This document shows, in pieces, positions 19,551 to 30,081 of a DNA stretch of 64,000 bases (position 1 is the stretch's first letter; each line of letters opens with the position of its first letter). The DNA comes from Phreatobacter sp. GTDB taxonomy: Bacteria > Pseudomonadota > Alphaproteobacteria > Rhizobiales > Phreatobacteraceae. Both the position numbers and the translations under genes were made by a program. The stretch covers positions 393,306 through 457,305 of the forward strand of contig NZ_JAEULY010000002.1 of assembly GCF_016793595.1 (NCBI RefSeq), written 5' to 3'. The notes beneath the pieces were generated by a model. That model saw only the letters and a program-made list of their open reading frames with translations. It was not told the DNA's origin and did no database searches.

Positions 19551-20234
19551 TCAGGCTCGGCCCGGCTGTGTCTCCGGGTCGGACCTTGCGGCAAGCCCCC
19601 GCATGCCGGCCGCCGCGAAGGCGACCGCGCGCGAAAGCATGATCTCGGTATTGCCGCCGGTGGTCTCGCCGTCCGACAGGCGGTCGGCGCGGCCGGTCGG
19701 CGACATCTGGGTCAGCGCCGCGCCGATGATGAACAGATAGCCCCAGGTGGCATTGGCCTGGGTCAGTTCCGGCAGGGCGAGGCGCAGCGCCGCGATGTAG
19801 CGCTTGGCCATGGCGTCATAGCTCGCGGAGATCAGGCCCTTCTGCCAGTCGAGGTTCGAAGCGCCCATGACGAGGATGAGGCTGGCGAAGGTCGAGCCGC
19901 CGCGCGCGGGGTCGTGGCCGGCCTCGATGGTCGGGCGCAGCAGGGAATCGACAATCTCCTCGAGCGTCGGCGTGCCGCGCGCGATCATGGCGTCGAGCCG
20001 GGCGAGGCGGATGCGGTTGATCGCGCCCGAGCGGCGCGAGAACATGGCCTCGAACAGGCCTTCCTTGGTCTTGAAATGGTAATGGAGCAGCGCCTGCGCG
20101 ACGCCCGCCTCCTGCGCGATCTCGCGCATGCTCGTGCCGTCGAAGCCGAACTTGGCGAACAGGCGCTCCGCCGCGTCGAGGATCTCTTCCTTCGACGTCG
20201 CTTTGGCGCGGGCAGTGGCGAGGTTGGTCGGCAT
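19551..20234 (-). CDS. TetR/AcrR-family transcriptional regulator
   Basis: A 227-aa repressor. The N-terminal helix-turn-helix reads EEILDAAERLFAKFGFDGTS, then MREIAQEAGVAQALLHYHFK, the classic TetR form with the YHF motif. The rest is a helical ligand-binding and dimerisation domain. I chose the ATG at 20234 because an inverted repeat likely to be its own operator (20249-20266) ends just upstream. A TTG start at 20267 would put the operator inside the gene. It lies upstream of the TauA-type operon on the same strand and divergent from the epoxide-hydrolase-like gene, so it probably controls both and itself. Confidence 0.9.
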   Translation of the reverse strand: MPTNLATARAKATSKEEILDAAERLFAKFGFDGTSMREIAQEAGVAQALLHYHFKTKEGLFEAMFSRRSGAINRIRLARLDAMIARGTPTLEEIVDSLLRPTIEAGHDPARGGSTFASLILVMGASNLDWQKGLISASYDAMAKRYIAALRLALPELTQANATWGYLFIIGAALTQMSPTGRADRLSDGETTGGNTEIMLSRAVAFAAAGMRGLAARSDPETQPGRA

Positions 20235-20248
20235 CCGGTCCCGTTGTC

Positions 20249-20266
20249 TGACTGTTCGATCAGTCA
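20249..20266. promoter_or_regulatory. Probable TetR operator
   Basis: A perfect inverted repeat, TGACTG (20249-20254), spacer TTCGAT, CAGTCA (20261-20266), 15 bp before the tetR ATG. Size and symmetry fit TetR-family operators, which are usually palindromes of this kind next to the regulator gene. Binding here would block the tetR transcript and could also affect the divergent hydrolase gene. Confidence 0.6.
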
Positions 20267-20381
20267 AGATGATGTGCCCAGGCGAGTCAACGGCGGGATG
20301 CGGCCTGTCGCAGGAGCGGTCTCTCTATCGTTCGGCCGAGGTCGAGGCTGTTGGCGCTGTGTCGGCTGTTGGCTCTCACCT

Positions 20382-20485
20382 TCAGGTTGCACGCGTTTCG
20401 GCCGCCTTCTTCGCGGAGGCGGAGCGCCGGGCAGCGCGCCGCGCCGCTGCCTGTCCGTGTAGGCCGATTTGTCGCCGCGCGGCAT
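20382..20485 (-). pseudogene. Remnant of a small basic MPRGDKSxYTDKQ-type protein gene
   Basis: An ATG at 20485 starts MPRGDKSAYTDRQ, which I recall as the conserved start of a small hydrophilic rhizobial protein family (MPRGDKSxYTDKQ..., often named plasmid stabilisation protein, function unclear). After about 12 codons the frame becomes an unrelated Pro/Arg-rich sequence. The -1 frame over the same DNA reads AARRAARRSASAKKAAETR and stops at 20382, resembling the Lys/Ala-rich tail seen in some members. This looks like a gene that lost its middle and was frameshifted. The family match is from memory. Confidence 0.4.
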
Positions 20486-20556
20486 ATGCGCCTCCTGTCA
20501 GGGTGTTCAACGGGTAACCGTTCCGGCAGGGTCTGGGTTCCTCGGGAGCCTCATGC

Positions 20557-21540
20557 ATGTCCGGCGAGCACCACGATCCCGCCATCGCGCTCAAGACCGT
20601 CAGGGCCAACGGCATCACCATCCGCTACGCCGAGGTCGGGGAGGGGCCACTGGTCCTGTTCACCCATGGCTGGCCGGAAGGCTGGGCCTCATGGCGACAT
20701 CAGTTGATCGCGCTGGCTGCCGCCGGCTACCGGGCCGTCGCGCCGGACATGCGCGGCTATGGCGGCACCGACGCGCCGGCCGAGATCGAGCGCTATTCGA
20801 TCCTCGATCTCGTCGCCGATCAGGTCGAGCTTGTGAAGGCGCTCGGCGCGGAGACGGCTGTCATCGCCGGTCACGACTGGGGTGCGCCCGTCGCCTGGCA
20901 TTGCGCGCTGCTGCGGCCCGACATCTTCCCGGCCGTCGTCGGCATGAGCGTGCCGTGGACCCCGCCGGGCTATACCGACATGCTGACCTCGCTCGAAAAG
21001 CTCGGCATCCGCGACTTCTACATCCAGTATTTTCAGGCGCCGGGCGTCGCCGACGCCGAACTCGACCGCGATCCACGCGAGAGTCTGCACCGAATCTATC
21101 AGGACGGGTTCGGCCACCGGACCGATCGCCGCAAGTCGATGATCCGGATGAAGAGTGGCGGCGGCATCCTCGACAATACCGATCCGCCGGGCGTGTTGCC
21201 GGCGTGGCTCCCCGAGGACCACATGGCCTACATGGCCGAGCAGTTCCGGCAATCCGGTTTTCGCGGGGGGCTCAACTGGTATCGCTGCCTGCGGCGCAAC
21301 GCTGCGCTGATGGCGCCCTGGCGAGGCCAGCCGATTTGGCAGCCCTCGCTGTTCATCGCGGGGGCGAATGACGGGGTGATGCATTTCCCCGCGTCGAAGG
21401 CGCAGATCGAGGCTTTCCCGAGGACGCTGCCGGGCTGCCGGGGCGCCCATATCCTTGACGGAGCCGGACACTGGATCCAGCAGGAGCGGGCGGAGGAGGT
21501 CCGCGACCTGCTCGTTGCGTTCCTCGCGGAACTCCGCTGA
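20557..21540 (+). CDS. Alpha/beta hydrolase, epoxide hydrolase-like
   Basis: A 327-aa alpha/beta-hydrolase. The oxyanion motif HGWPEGWASWRHQ is followed by GYRAVAPDMRGYGGTDAP. The nucleophile elbow GHDWGA has aspartate as nucleophile, as in epoxide hydrolases and haloalkane dehalogenases, and the catalytic histidine is in GAGHWIQQE near the end. A cap domain lies between. HGWP plus GHDWG is the epoxide hydrolase combination; fluoroacetate dehalogenase is an alternative. The gene is divergent from tetR and probably co-regulated with the transport and hydrolysis genes on the other strand. Confidence 0.87.
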   Translation: MSGEHHDPAIALKTVRANGITIRYAEVGEGPLVLFTHGWPEGWASWRHQLIALAAAGYRAVAPDMRGYGGTDAPAEIERYSILDLVADQVELVKALGAETAVIAGHDWGAPVAWHCALLRPDIFPAVVGMSVPWTPPGYTDMLTSLEKLGIRDFYIQYFQAPGVADAELDRDPRESLHRIYQDGFGHRTDRRKSMIRMKSGGGILDNTDPPGVLPAWLPEDHMAYMAEQFRQSGFRGGLNWYRCLRRNAALMAPWRGQPIWQPSLFIAGANDGVMHFPASKAQIEAFPRTLPGCRGAHILDGAGHWIQQERAEEVRDLLVAFLAELR

Positions 21541-21586
21541 GGCAGAGGCCGCGCGGCCGGGGCCGCGCGTCGCCAGCCCGGACAGG

Positions 21587-21955
21587 TCAGCGCTGTGGAA
21601 CCAGCCGCTCCTTGCCGACGCCCTCCTGCCCGGCAATGGTCCAGGTGCCGTCGAGCGTACCGTCGTCGTTCAGGCGATAGACGACGAGCCCGATGGAATT
21701 GCCGAGCCGATAGGCGGCGGAAAGCACATTGCCCTGCCGCATGCAAAACCCCTGCGTCGGCGGCGTGTTCACGATGGCCCAGCGGATCGCGCAATTGCCG
21801 CCGGCCGTGCCGGAAATCTCGGCGACGCCGCGATAGCCGGTGCCGTTGCCATTGTCGCCGATCACCTGATAGCGGCCGGTGAGCTGCTGGGCTCCCGCGG
21901 TCGCAACGCTCGCGGCCAGAATGGCGGCGGCCGCCGCGCAACGAAGCATGGTCAT
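21587..21955 (-). CDS. Small exported protein of unknown function
   Basis: A 122-aa protein with a clear signal peptide ([23 protein letters not shown]). The mature part of about 100 residues reads [19 protein letters not shown], with two cysteines (NCAIRW and GFCMRQG) and [18 protein letters not shown] near the end. It looks like a small beta-rich periplasmic domain with one disulfide. I do not recognise a named family with confidence. It is convergent with the hydrolase gene and divergent from ettA. An alternative start, MLRC, lies at 21949. Confidence 0.7.
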   Translation of the reverse strand: MTMLRCAAAAAILAASVATAGAQQLTGRYQVIGDNGNGTGYRGVAEISGTAGGNCAIRWAIVNTPPTQGFCMRQGNVLSAAYRLGNSIGLVVYRLNDDGTLDGTWTIAGQEGVGKERLVPQR

Positions 21956-22087
21956 GAAGAACTCCCGTCGGATCGGGGCTCTCGCGGCCCCCGGTGCGCA
22001 CATTCCCCAGCCATTGTTGCCGCAGCGTGTCGCAGGGTCACCTTGGGTATATTCCGGGCAGAATGCCAGCAAATCGCGGGGCCCGGC

Positions 22088-22116
22088 TTGCGGCGGCGTC
22101 CCGCGCCCGCTATCTC
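22088..22116 (+). promoter_or_regulatory. Candidate promoter for ettA
   Basis: TTGCGG at 22088-22093 and TATCTC at 22111-22116 are 17 nt apart, about 48 bp before the ettA ATG. A strong ribosome binding site, AGGAGG, is at 22149-22154. Confidence 0.4.
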
Positions 22117-22163
22117 GCGGCCAACCCCAGCGATACGCCCGTTCCTTCAGGAGGCGCGACCCC

Positions 22164-23816
<1,653 letters not shown>

Positions 23817-23827
23817 CCGGAGCGGGG

Positions 23828-24319
23828 ATGGCGGACGACTTGACGATCCGCATTGCGGGCCCGGGAGACGACGCCGCCATCGCCGCGATGAATCAGGCGA
23901 TGGACCGGTTCTATCGTCCCGGCGATGAGCCGGACGCGGCGGGCGACGTCGTCGCGCTGATGGAGCGCATCCGGGCCGATACGCAACTCGGGACGCAGGT
24001 CGCGCTGGCATTCCACGCTGGCCAGCCCGCCGGCATCGCCTTCTTCGCGCTGATCCATCCGGGCCGGCGTCTTGGCGGCCTTCTGTTCCTGAAAGACCTC
24101 TTTGTCGCCGAGGAGGCGCGCAGCCTCGGCACCGGCGAGGCGATGATGCGCTTTCTGGCGCGGTTCGCGGCCGGGAAGGGCATCAGGCGCATCGACCTGA
24201 CGGCCGAGCCTGACAACAAGGGCGCCCAGCGCTTTTACGAGCGGCTCGGCATGAAGGTCAGGCCGGCGGTCTTCTACCGGCTGGAAGGCGAGGCGCTGGC
24301 GCGGCTCGCCGGAGACTGA
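23828..24319 (+). CDS. GNAT-family N-acetyltransferase
   Basis: A 163-aa acetyltransferase. The fold is seen in RIAGPGDDAAIAAMNQAM at the N-terminus, then FLKDLFVAEEARSLGTGEAM (acetyl-CoA binding loop, with SLGTG instead of the usual RGxG) and the late RIDLTAEPDNKGAQRFYERLGM motif. The start is 11 nt after the ettA stop, so the two are probably one transcript. The substrate could be a protein, an amine or an antibiotic; nothing in the sequence decides. Confidence 0.82.
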   Translation: MADDLTIRIAGPGDDAAIAAMNQAMDRFYRPGDEPDAAGDVVALMERIRADTQLGTQVALAFHAGQPAGIAFFALIHPGRRLGGLLFLKDLFVAEEARSLGTGEAMMRFLARFAAGKGIRRIDLTAEPDNKGAQRFYERLGMKVRPAVFYRLEGEALARLAGD

Positions 24320-24322
24320 GCC

Positions 24323-25243
24323 TCAAACCCGCTGCCCGAGATCGCGCGCCGACAGCCAGAACACCTCGCCCTCGCTCTCCTCCGAATCGAGCCAGAGGAA
24401 GGGCAGGTCGTATTCGGCTTCGAGGATGTCGCGGCCCGTTCCGATCTCGCAGAGGATGCCGCCGCGCGCGGTGAGGTGGTTGCCGGCCTCGTCGAGGATG
24501 CGGCGGACGATGTCGAACCCGTCCGCGCCGCCGAGATGGGCCATGACCGGCTCGGCGCGATATTCCGCAGGGAAGGCGTCGACCTCGGCCCTGGCGACAT
24601 AGGGGGGGTTGGCGATGATCAGGTCGTAGCGGCGGCCGGCCACCGGACTGAACAGATCGCCCGCGAGCAGCGACACGCGGTCCTGCATGCCGTGATCGGC
24701 GACGTTCAGCTTCGCCACTTCCAGCGCGTCGCGCGAGAGGTCGACGGCATCGACGGTAGCATTCGGATAGGCCATGGCGGCGAGGATCGCGAGACAGCCG
24801 GAGCCGGTGCAGAGGTCGAGGGCGCGGGCCACCGCATAAGGTTCGGGAACCGGGCCGAGGCCGTCCTGCTCCAGCCCGCCGGTCATCATCAGCTCGCCGA
24901 GATAGGAGCGCGGGATGATGACGCGCTCGTCGACCCGGAACGGGATGCCCTGGATATAGGCGCGGCCGAGCAGGTAGGGCGCGGGCTTGCGGGTCGAGAC
25001 GCGCGCGTCGATCAGGCCGATCACTTTCTCGCGTTCGGGGCGTGTCAGCCGCGCTTCCAGCCAGGGCGCGAGATCGTCGATGGGCAGCGACAGGCCTTCG
25101 AGGATCATGAAGGCGGCCTCGTCCAGCGCCGTGCTGGTGCCATGGCCGAAAGTGAGCTTCGCTGCCGAGAAGCGCGAGACGCCGTAGCGCAGCAGGTCGC
25201 GCACGGTGATGAGGTCGTCGGCGGGGCTGGCTGGCTGGGCCAT
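24323..25243 (-). CDS. prmB: Ribosomal protein L3 N5-glutamine methyltransferase
   Basis: A 306-aa SAM-dependent methyltransferase that modifies a glutamine of ribosomal protein L3. It has the PrmB-type N-terminal helical part (DLLRYGVSRFSAAKLTFGHG), then IPRSYLGELM, the SAM motif DLCTGSGCLAILAA and the catalytic NPPYVARAEVDAFPAEYRAEP. The phrase NPPYV with a following EP-rich loop is diagnostic for glutamine N5-methylation, and the N-terminus separates it from PrmC. It is convergent with the GNAT gene, only 3 nt apart. Confidence 0.92.
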   Translation of the reverse strand: MAQPASPADDLITVRDLLRYGVSRFSAAKLTFGHGTSTALDEAAFMILEGLSLPIDDLAPWLEARLTRPEREKVIGLIDARVSTRKPAPYLLGRAYIQGIPFRVDERVIIPRSYLGELMMTGGLEQDGLGPVPEPYAVARALDLCTGSGCLAILAAMAYPNATVDAVDLSRDALEVAKLNVADHGMQDRVSLLAGDLFSPVAGRRYDLIIANPPYVARAEVDAFPAEYRAEPVMAHLGGADGFDIVRRILDEAGNHLTARGGILCEIGTGRDILEAEYDLPFLWLDSEESEGEVFWLSARDLGQRV

Positions 25244-25510
25244 CAGGCGGGTCTCCTGCTGGGCCGGGCGCCAGCTTGGCCCCTGCTAATGCGCGCGGCG
25301 GCGGGCTTCAAGTCCCGGCGCGCCGGGCGAGGCCGCGAAACGGCGATCCCGCCACGGCCTTGCCCAAGTCGGGGGCGATGGTCGCCTTGCGGATCACCGG
25401 GTTCGCGGGCATGGTGACCAGATGGCCGGCTGCATGCGGAGCGGGCGTTTCCGCCCCATGCCGACCCTTCCTCAGCGGACCCTTCCCCTCGGGATGACGA
25501 GAGACCGATA

Positions 25511-27301
25511 GTGACGTTCAACATCGTTTTGCGGGCTTTCGCGCTCGCTGCCGGGCTTGTCGCGGCGACCACCGCGATGGCCCAGGGACGCAATGCCACG
25601 TTCCAGCCGCTCGGCGCGACGCCGACGTTCCGCGACGCGCTGCGCGCCTCGGTCTATGGCAACGTGCTCGCCGCCCGCCTTGCCGCCACAGTGCGCGACA
25701 CCGCCACCGCCTCGGTCTACTGGCGGGCCGCGCTCCGGCAGGACCCGCGCAACAACGAGATTCTCGAACGCGCCTTCGTCACGACCCTCGCGGACGGCAA
25801 TATCGATGAGGCGGTTCCGCTCGCCGAGCGTCTGATCCAGATCGATCGCGGCCACCGTCTGGCCCGCCTCGCCCTCGCGATGCGGGCGATGAAGGCCCGG
25901 CAGTATCAGGCCGCGCGCAATCATCTCAATTCCGCCCCGCGCGCCGGCGCCGACCTGACCTCGGCGCTGCTGGTCGGCTGGTCGCAGCTTGGCTCCGGCG
26001 ATGCCGGCGCGGGCGTCGCGGCGATCGACCGCCTGACGGGCGCGGACTGGTATGCCCTGTTCAAGAACTTCCACGCCGGCCTCATCCTCGACGCCGCCGG
26101 GCGGCGCACCGATGCCGGCGCCCGGCTGCAGGAGGCCTACAAGCAGGACCCGACCATCCTGCGCATCGTCGATGCCTATGGCCGCTGGGCCTCGCGAGCC
26201 AAGTCCGCCGACGAGGCGCGGCAGATTTTCGCGGCCTATGACAAGGTCATCCCCGGCCATCCGATCATCGCCGACGCGCAGCGCCGGCTCGGCGCGGAGG
26301 GCGGCACGCTGCCCATGCTGGTGCGCACGCCCCAGACGGGCGCGGCCGAAGTGCTCTACGGGCTCGGCTCGGCGCTGTCCCGTCAGGGCGGCGAGGATCT
26401 CGCGCTGATCTATCTGCAACTCGCGCGCTGGCTCGACCCGCAGCACGACCTCGCGATCCTGTCGCTGGCCGATCTCTATGAGTTCCTGAAGGTTCCGGGC
26501 CGGGCGATCGCGGTCTTCGACGCCATGCCGGAATCCTCGCCGCTCTACCGCAACGCGCAGATCCAGCGGGCCCTGAACCTCGACCAGATGGAGCGCACCG
26601 ACGAGGCCCGGAAGGCGCTGCAGGATCTGACGGCGAAATATCCGAACGATCTGGAGGCGATTCAGGCGCTCGGCAATGTCCTGCGCGGCCGCAAGCAGTT
26701 CGCGGAGGCGGCCGATGCCTATTCGCGCGCGCTGGCGCTGATCCCGACGCCGACCTCGCAGCACTGGGTCTATTTCTACTTCCGTGGCATCGCCTACGAG
26801 CGCACCAAGCAGTGGTCGAAGGCGGAAGCCGACCTGAAGCGGGCGCTGGAACTGATCCCCGAGAGCAACGCGCGCGGTCGCGCGCAGGTGCTCAACTATC
26901 TCGGCTATTCCTGGGTGGATCAGGGCCTGAACCTCGAAGAGGGGCTGGCCCATATCCGCAAGGCCGTCGAGCTGACGCCGGAGGACGGCTACATCGTCGA
27001 CAGCCTGGGTTGGGCCTATTACCGGATGGGCCGCTACGAGGAGGCGGTGGTCGAGCTGGAGCGGGCCATCGAACTGCGCCCCGAGGACCCGGTGATCAAC
27101 GATCATCTCGGCGATGCCTACTGGCGCACGGGCCGTCAGCTGGAGGCGCGGTTCCAGTGGAACCATGCGCGCGACCTGAAGCCGGAGCCGGACGATCTGC
27201 CGCGCATCCTGCAGAAGATCGCCAGCGGTCTCTCCGACGATCGCGATCCGGCTGCCCGCACGACGACCGGGCAGGCGGCGCCGCAATCCGCCCCGAACTG
27301 A
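25511..27301 (+). CDS. TPR-repeat exported protein
   Basis: A 596-aa protein with an N-terminal signal (MTFNIVLRAFALAAGLVAAT, cleavage near AMAQG). The mature part is built of many tetratricopeptide-like helical pairs. Clear units are ATASVYWRAALRQDPRNNEI near the start, the repeated forms around AEAADAYSRALALIP and KAEADLKRALELIP, and EEAVVELERAIELRPEDPVI near the C-terminus. The start codon is GTG at 25511. It lies 37 nt upstream of ispE on the same strand. TPR proteins here probably act as periplasmic scaffolds in envelope assembly; no partner is evident. Confidence 0.85.
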   Translation: MTFNIVLRAFALAAGLVAATTAMAQGRNATFQPLGATPTFRDALRASVYGNVLAARLAATVRDTATASVYWRAALRQDPRNNEILERAFVTTLADGNIDEAVPLAERLIQIDRGHRLARLALAMRAMKARQYQAARNHLNSAPRAGADLTSALLVGWSQLGSGDAGAGVAAIDRLTGADWYALFKNFHAGLILDAAGRRTDAGARLQEAYKQDPTILRIVDAYGRWASRAKSADEARQIFAAYDKVIPGHPIIADAQRRLGAEGGTLPMLVRTPQTGAAEVLYGLGSALSRQGGEDLALIYLQLARWLDPQHDLAILSLADLYEFLKVPGRAIAVFDAMPESSPLYRNAQIQRALNLDQMERTDEARKALQDLTAKYPNDLEAIQALGNVLRGRKQFAEAADAYSRALALIPTPTSQHWVYFYFRGIAYERTKQWSKAEADLKRALELIPESNARGRAQVLNYLGYSWVDQGLNLEEGLAHIRKAVELTPEDGYIVDSLGWAYYRMGRYEEAVVELERAIELRPEDPVINDHLGDAYWRTGRQLEARFQWNHARDLKPEPDDLPRILQKIASGLSDDRDPAARTTTGQAAPQSAPN

Positions 27302-27338
27302 CAGCAGGCGGCGGGAGCGCAAGCCCCGCCGTGCCGCC

Positions 27339-28214
27339 ATGCTGGTCGAACGGGCGCCCGCCAAGATCAACCTGACGCTCGCCGTGCGCGGCCGCCGTGC
27401 GGACGGCTATCACGACCTCGAAAGCCTCGTCGCCTTTGCGGCGGCCGGCGATGAGCTGCGCTTCGAACCCGGCGGCGAGAGCTACGACCTCGCGGTTCGC
27501 GGCGCGACGGCCGCCGATGCGGGGCAGCTCGCCGACAATCTCGTGCTGAAGGCGGCGCGCCTCGCCTCGGAGCGTATTTCCGGTCTGCCCGGCGGCCGTT
27601 TCGTGCTGGTGAAGCGCCTGCCCGTCGCGGCTGGCCTTGGCGGCGGCTCATCGGACGCTGCCGCCGCGCTGCGACTTCTGGCGCGGGCCGCGGGACTTGC
27701 CAGCGATGACCCACGGCTGATCGAGGCCGCGCGCCTGACGGGCGCCGACGTGCCGGTCTGCCTCGAGGCGCGGCCGCGCATGATGCGCGGTATCGGCCAC
27801 GATCTCGGGTCGGTCCTCGCGCTGCCGCGATTGCCGGCCCTGCTCGTCAACCCGCGTGTTTCGGTTCCGACCCCGGACGTGTTCCGAAGGCTCGGAATGG
27901 CGGCCGGATCGACCGGCGCCGCCGACGCCGCATCGACGATCGAGCGGCAAGCGGCCCTCCGCCGCTCCGACCTCATCGCGCGGCTGCATGCCTCCCGCAA
28001 TGATCTCGAACCGCCGGCTCTCGCCATCGCCCCTGTCATCGGCGAGGCGCTGGCCACGCTGCGGACCGATCCCGGCTGCCGGCTCGCGCGCATGTCGGGC
28101 TCGGGAGCGACCGTGTTCGGCCTGTTCGATACCTGCCGGGCCGCGGCCGCGGCCGGCAAGGCCATTGCCGCCGATCATCCCGGCTGGTGGGTCAAGCCGA
28201 CGATGATCGGGTGA
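27339..28214 (+). CDS. ispE: 4-diphosphocytidyl-2-C-methyl-D-erythritol kinase
   Basis: A 291-aa GHMP kinase of the non-mevalonate isoprenoid pathway. The substrate motif is ERAPAKINLTLAVRGRRADGYHD at residues 4-26, in which PAKINL and GYH are diagnostic. The ATP loop is PVAAGLGGGSSDAAAALRLL and the C-terminal motif is SGSGATVFGLF. It supplies IPP/DMAPP, the substrates of the polyprenyl synthase encoded nearby. Normal length; start ATG at 27339. Confidence 0.95.
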   Translation: MLVERAPAKINLTLAVRGRRADGYHDLESLVAFAAAGDELRFEPGGESYDLAVRGATAADAGQLADNLVLKAARLASERISGLPGGRFVLVKRLPVAAGLGGGSSDAAAALRLLARAAGLASDDPRLIEAARLTGADVPVCLEARPRMMRGIGHDLGSVLALPRLPALLVNPRVSVPTPDVFRRLGMAAGSTGAADAASTIERQAALRRSDLIARLHASRNDLEPPALAIAPVIGEALATLRTDPGCRLARMSGSGATVFGLFDTCRAAAAAGKAIAADHPGWWVKPTMIG

Positions 28215-28218
28215 GGCG

Positions 28219-28932
28219 TCAGCTGTTCCGGTAACGCCGCCAGCCGGCGACGCGGAGATCGCAGGCCGGACAGGTGCCGCAGCCATAGCCCCAGTCGTGC
28301 TTTGTCGTGCGGTCGCCGAGATAGCAGGAATGACTCTCGTCGCGGATGAGATCGACCAGCGCTTCGCCGCCGAGGCGCTCGGTCATGGCCCAGGTCTCGG
28401 CCTTGTCGATGAACATCAACGGCGTGTGCAGCACGAAGCGTGTGTCCATGCCGAGGTTCAGCGCCACCTGCAATGCCTTGATCGTGTCGTCGCGGCAGTC
28501 GGGATAGCCGGAATAGTCGGTTTCGCACATGCCGGCGACGATGTGTTTCAGGCCGCGCCGGTAGGCGAGGGCGGCCGCAAAGGTCAGGAAGACGAGGTTG
28601 CGGCCGGGAACGAAGGTGTTGGGCAGGCCGGCATCGGTCATCTCGATGGCGACATCGCGGGTGAGCGAGGTGTTCGAGATTTCGCCGAGCGCCGCGAGCC
28701 CGACCGTGTGATCCTCGCCGAGCCGCTGTCGCCATGCGGGGTTCAGGTTCGCCAGGCCGCCGCGCACCGCTGCCCGGCATTCGAGCTCGACGCGGTGGCG
28801 CTGGCCGTAGTCGAAGCCGAGCGTCTCGACATGGCCGAAACGGTCCAGCGCCCAGGCGAGGCAGGTCGAGGAATCCTGGCCGCCCGAGAACAGGACGAGG
28901 GCGCCAGGCGTTCCAGTGCTCTCGCACGCCAT
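28219..28932 (-). CDS. queC: 7-cyano-7-deazaguanine synthase QueC
   Basis: A 237-aa ATP-dependent enzyme of queuosine biosynthesis that makes preQ0 from 7-carboxy-7-deazaguanine. The PP-loop [16 protein letters not shown] is at about residues 14-29. The family motif [17 protein letters not shown] is present, and the zinc site uses the cysteines of SCYLGDR and [11 protein letters not shown]. It follows the polyprenyl synthase gene by 10 nt on the same strand, so they are probably co-transcribed. No preQ1-type riboswitch is possible in the short gap. Confidence 0.95.
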   Translation of the reverse strand: MACESTGTPGALVLFSGGQDSSTCLAWALDRFGHVETLGFDYGQRHRVELECRAAVRGGLANLNPAWRQRLGEDHTVGLAALGEISNTSLTRDVAIEMTDAGLPNTFVPGRNLVFLTFAAALAYRRGLKHIVAGMCETDYSGYPDCRDDTIKALQVALNLGMDTRFVLHTPLMFIDKAETWAMTERLGGEALVDLIRDESHSCYLGDRTTKHDWGYGCGTCPACDLRVAGWRRYRNS

Positions 28933-28942
28933 CGCCGCCGGC

Positions 28943-29950
28943 TCAGTAGGCGCGGGCGATGCAGAACTCGACCGCCTGCTTCAGCGCGTCCTTCAGGGCG
29001 GAGTCCGGGAACAGCGCCAGCGCATCGTTGGCCATGTCGCCATAGTGGCGCGCGCGCTCGATCGTGTCGGCGAGGGCACCGTGCTTGGTCATCAGACCGA
29101 TGGCGGCGTCGAGGTCGCCCTCGGCGATCTCCCCTTCGACCAGCGTCTTCTTCCAGAAGGCGCGCTCGGCCTCCGAGCCGCGCCTAAAGGCGAGCACGAC
29201 GGGCAGGGTGATCTTGCCCTCGCGGAAATCGTCGCCGGTGTTCTTGCCGAGCTTCTGCGCCTTGCCGCCATAGTCCAGCGCGTCGTCGATGAGCTGGAAG
29301 GCGATGCCGAGGTTCATGCCATAGGCCCGGGCGGCGGCCTGCTCCGCCTTCGGCCGCTCGGCGATGACCGGGCCGACCTCGCAGGCGGCGGCGAACAACT
29401 CCGCCGTCTTGCCCCGGATCACCGCCAGATACTCGTCCTCGGTCGTCGCGGTGTTCTTGGCCGCGGCAAGCTGCATGACCTCGCCCTCGGCGATCACGGC
29501 GGCCGCCGTCGAGAGGATGTCCAGCGCGCGCAGCGAGCCGACCTCGACCATCATCTTGAAGGCCTGCCCCAGCAGGAAGTCGCCGACCAGAACCGAGGCC
29601 TCGTTGCCCCAGACCATGCGGGCGGCGGGCTTGCCCCGGCGCATGTCGCTTTCGTCCACGACATCGTCGTGCAGCAGCGTCGCCGTGTGCATGAACTCGA
29701 CGGCCGCCGCGAGCTTGACGTGGCCTTCGCCCCGGTAGCCGGCGAGCTGGGCCGTCGCCAGCGTCAGCATGGGCCTGAGCCGCTTGCCGCCCGAGGAGAT
29801 CAGATGGTTCGCGACCTCCGGGATCATGGTGACCTCGGAGCCCGTGCGCGACAGGATCATCGCGTTGACGCGTTCCATGTCCGCGCGGGTCGCCCCGACC
29901 AGCGCCTCGATGGTGGCCTTTTCCTTCTCGAAGGGGACGACGACTGCCAC
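28943..29950 (-). CDS. ispB: Polyprenyl (octaprenyl/decaprenyl) diphosphate synthase, copy A
   Basis: A 335-aa trans-prenyltransferase that makes the ubiquinone side chain. The first aspartate-rich motif is [15 protein letters not shown], the second is [10 protein letters not shown], and GGKRLRPML and GKITLPVVL are conserved. It starts with GTG at 29950. Its first 15 nt (GTGGCAGTCGTCGTC) are identical to the start of a second synthase gene at 37750. The two proteins look roughly half identical, with all catalytic residues kept in both. Its divergent neighbours are DUF2007 and a methyltransferase, also duplicated in the right part. The enzyme's final chain length cannot be read from the sequence. 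Confidence 0.93.
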   Translation of the reverse strand: MAVVVPFEKEKATIEALVGATRADMERVNAMILSRTGSEVTMIPEVANHLISSGGKRLRPMLTLATAQLAGYRGEGHVKLAAAVEFMHTATLLHDDVVDESDMRRGKPAARMVWGNEASVLVGDFLLGQAFKMMVEVGSLRALDILSTAAAVIAEGEVMQLAAAKNTATTEDEYLAVIRGKTAELFAAACEVGPVIAERPKAEQAAARAYGMNLGIAFQLIDDALDYGGKAQKLGKNTGDDFREGKITLPVVLAFRRGSEAERAFWKKTLVEGEIAEGDLDAAIGLMTKHGALADTIERARHYGDMANDALALFPDSALKDALKQAVEFCIARAY

Positions 29951-29997
29951 GCCATGCTCCAGACTGTATGCGTCCGCATTGGACGGAATTTACCGGG

Positions 29998-30026
29998 ACA
30001 ATAGGGATGCGGCGCACCCTTCTCAA
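29998..30026 (-). promoter_or_regulatory. Candidate sigma70-type promoter for polyprenyl synthase copy A
   Basis: On the minus strand, TTGAGA (30026-30021) and TATTGT (30003-29998) are separated by 17 nt. The start site would lie about 40 nt upstream of the GTG at 29950. It sits in the divergent gap shared with the DUF2007 gene. Confidence 0.55.
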
Positions 30027-30081
30027 GTCGCGCGGTGTCGCGAAAGATGGCGAGGTTGCCGCATGAGGGAGCAAGCGCATC

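Larger units (their letters stand above)
20235..20556. other. Divergent intergenic region between tetR and the epoxide-hydrolase-like gene
   Basis: A 322-bp gap. It contains the TetR operator (20249-20266), a small gene remnant on the minus strand (20382-20485) and a short inverted repeat, AACGG-GTAA-CCGTT, at 20509-20522, about 35 bp before the hydrolase start. I could not pick a convincing -35/-10 pair for either gene. No intact coding sequence is supported. Confidence 0.4.

Noticed and set aside
25244..25510. Small plus-strand open frame (25276-25497) as a gene
   Set aside because: Pro/Ala/Arg-rich without motif or ribosome binding site; it looks like chance coding in GC-rich DNA.
25472..27370. 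A 632-codon open frame antisense to the TPR gene
   Set aside because: The plus-strand frame has a signal peptide and TPR units; the minus frame is featureless.
28933..28942. preQ1-type riboswitch for queC
   Set aside because: Only 10 nt separate the synthase stop and the queC start, too short for an aptamer; the gene is probably read from the upstream promoter.
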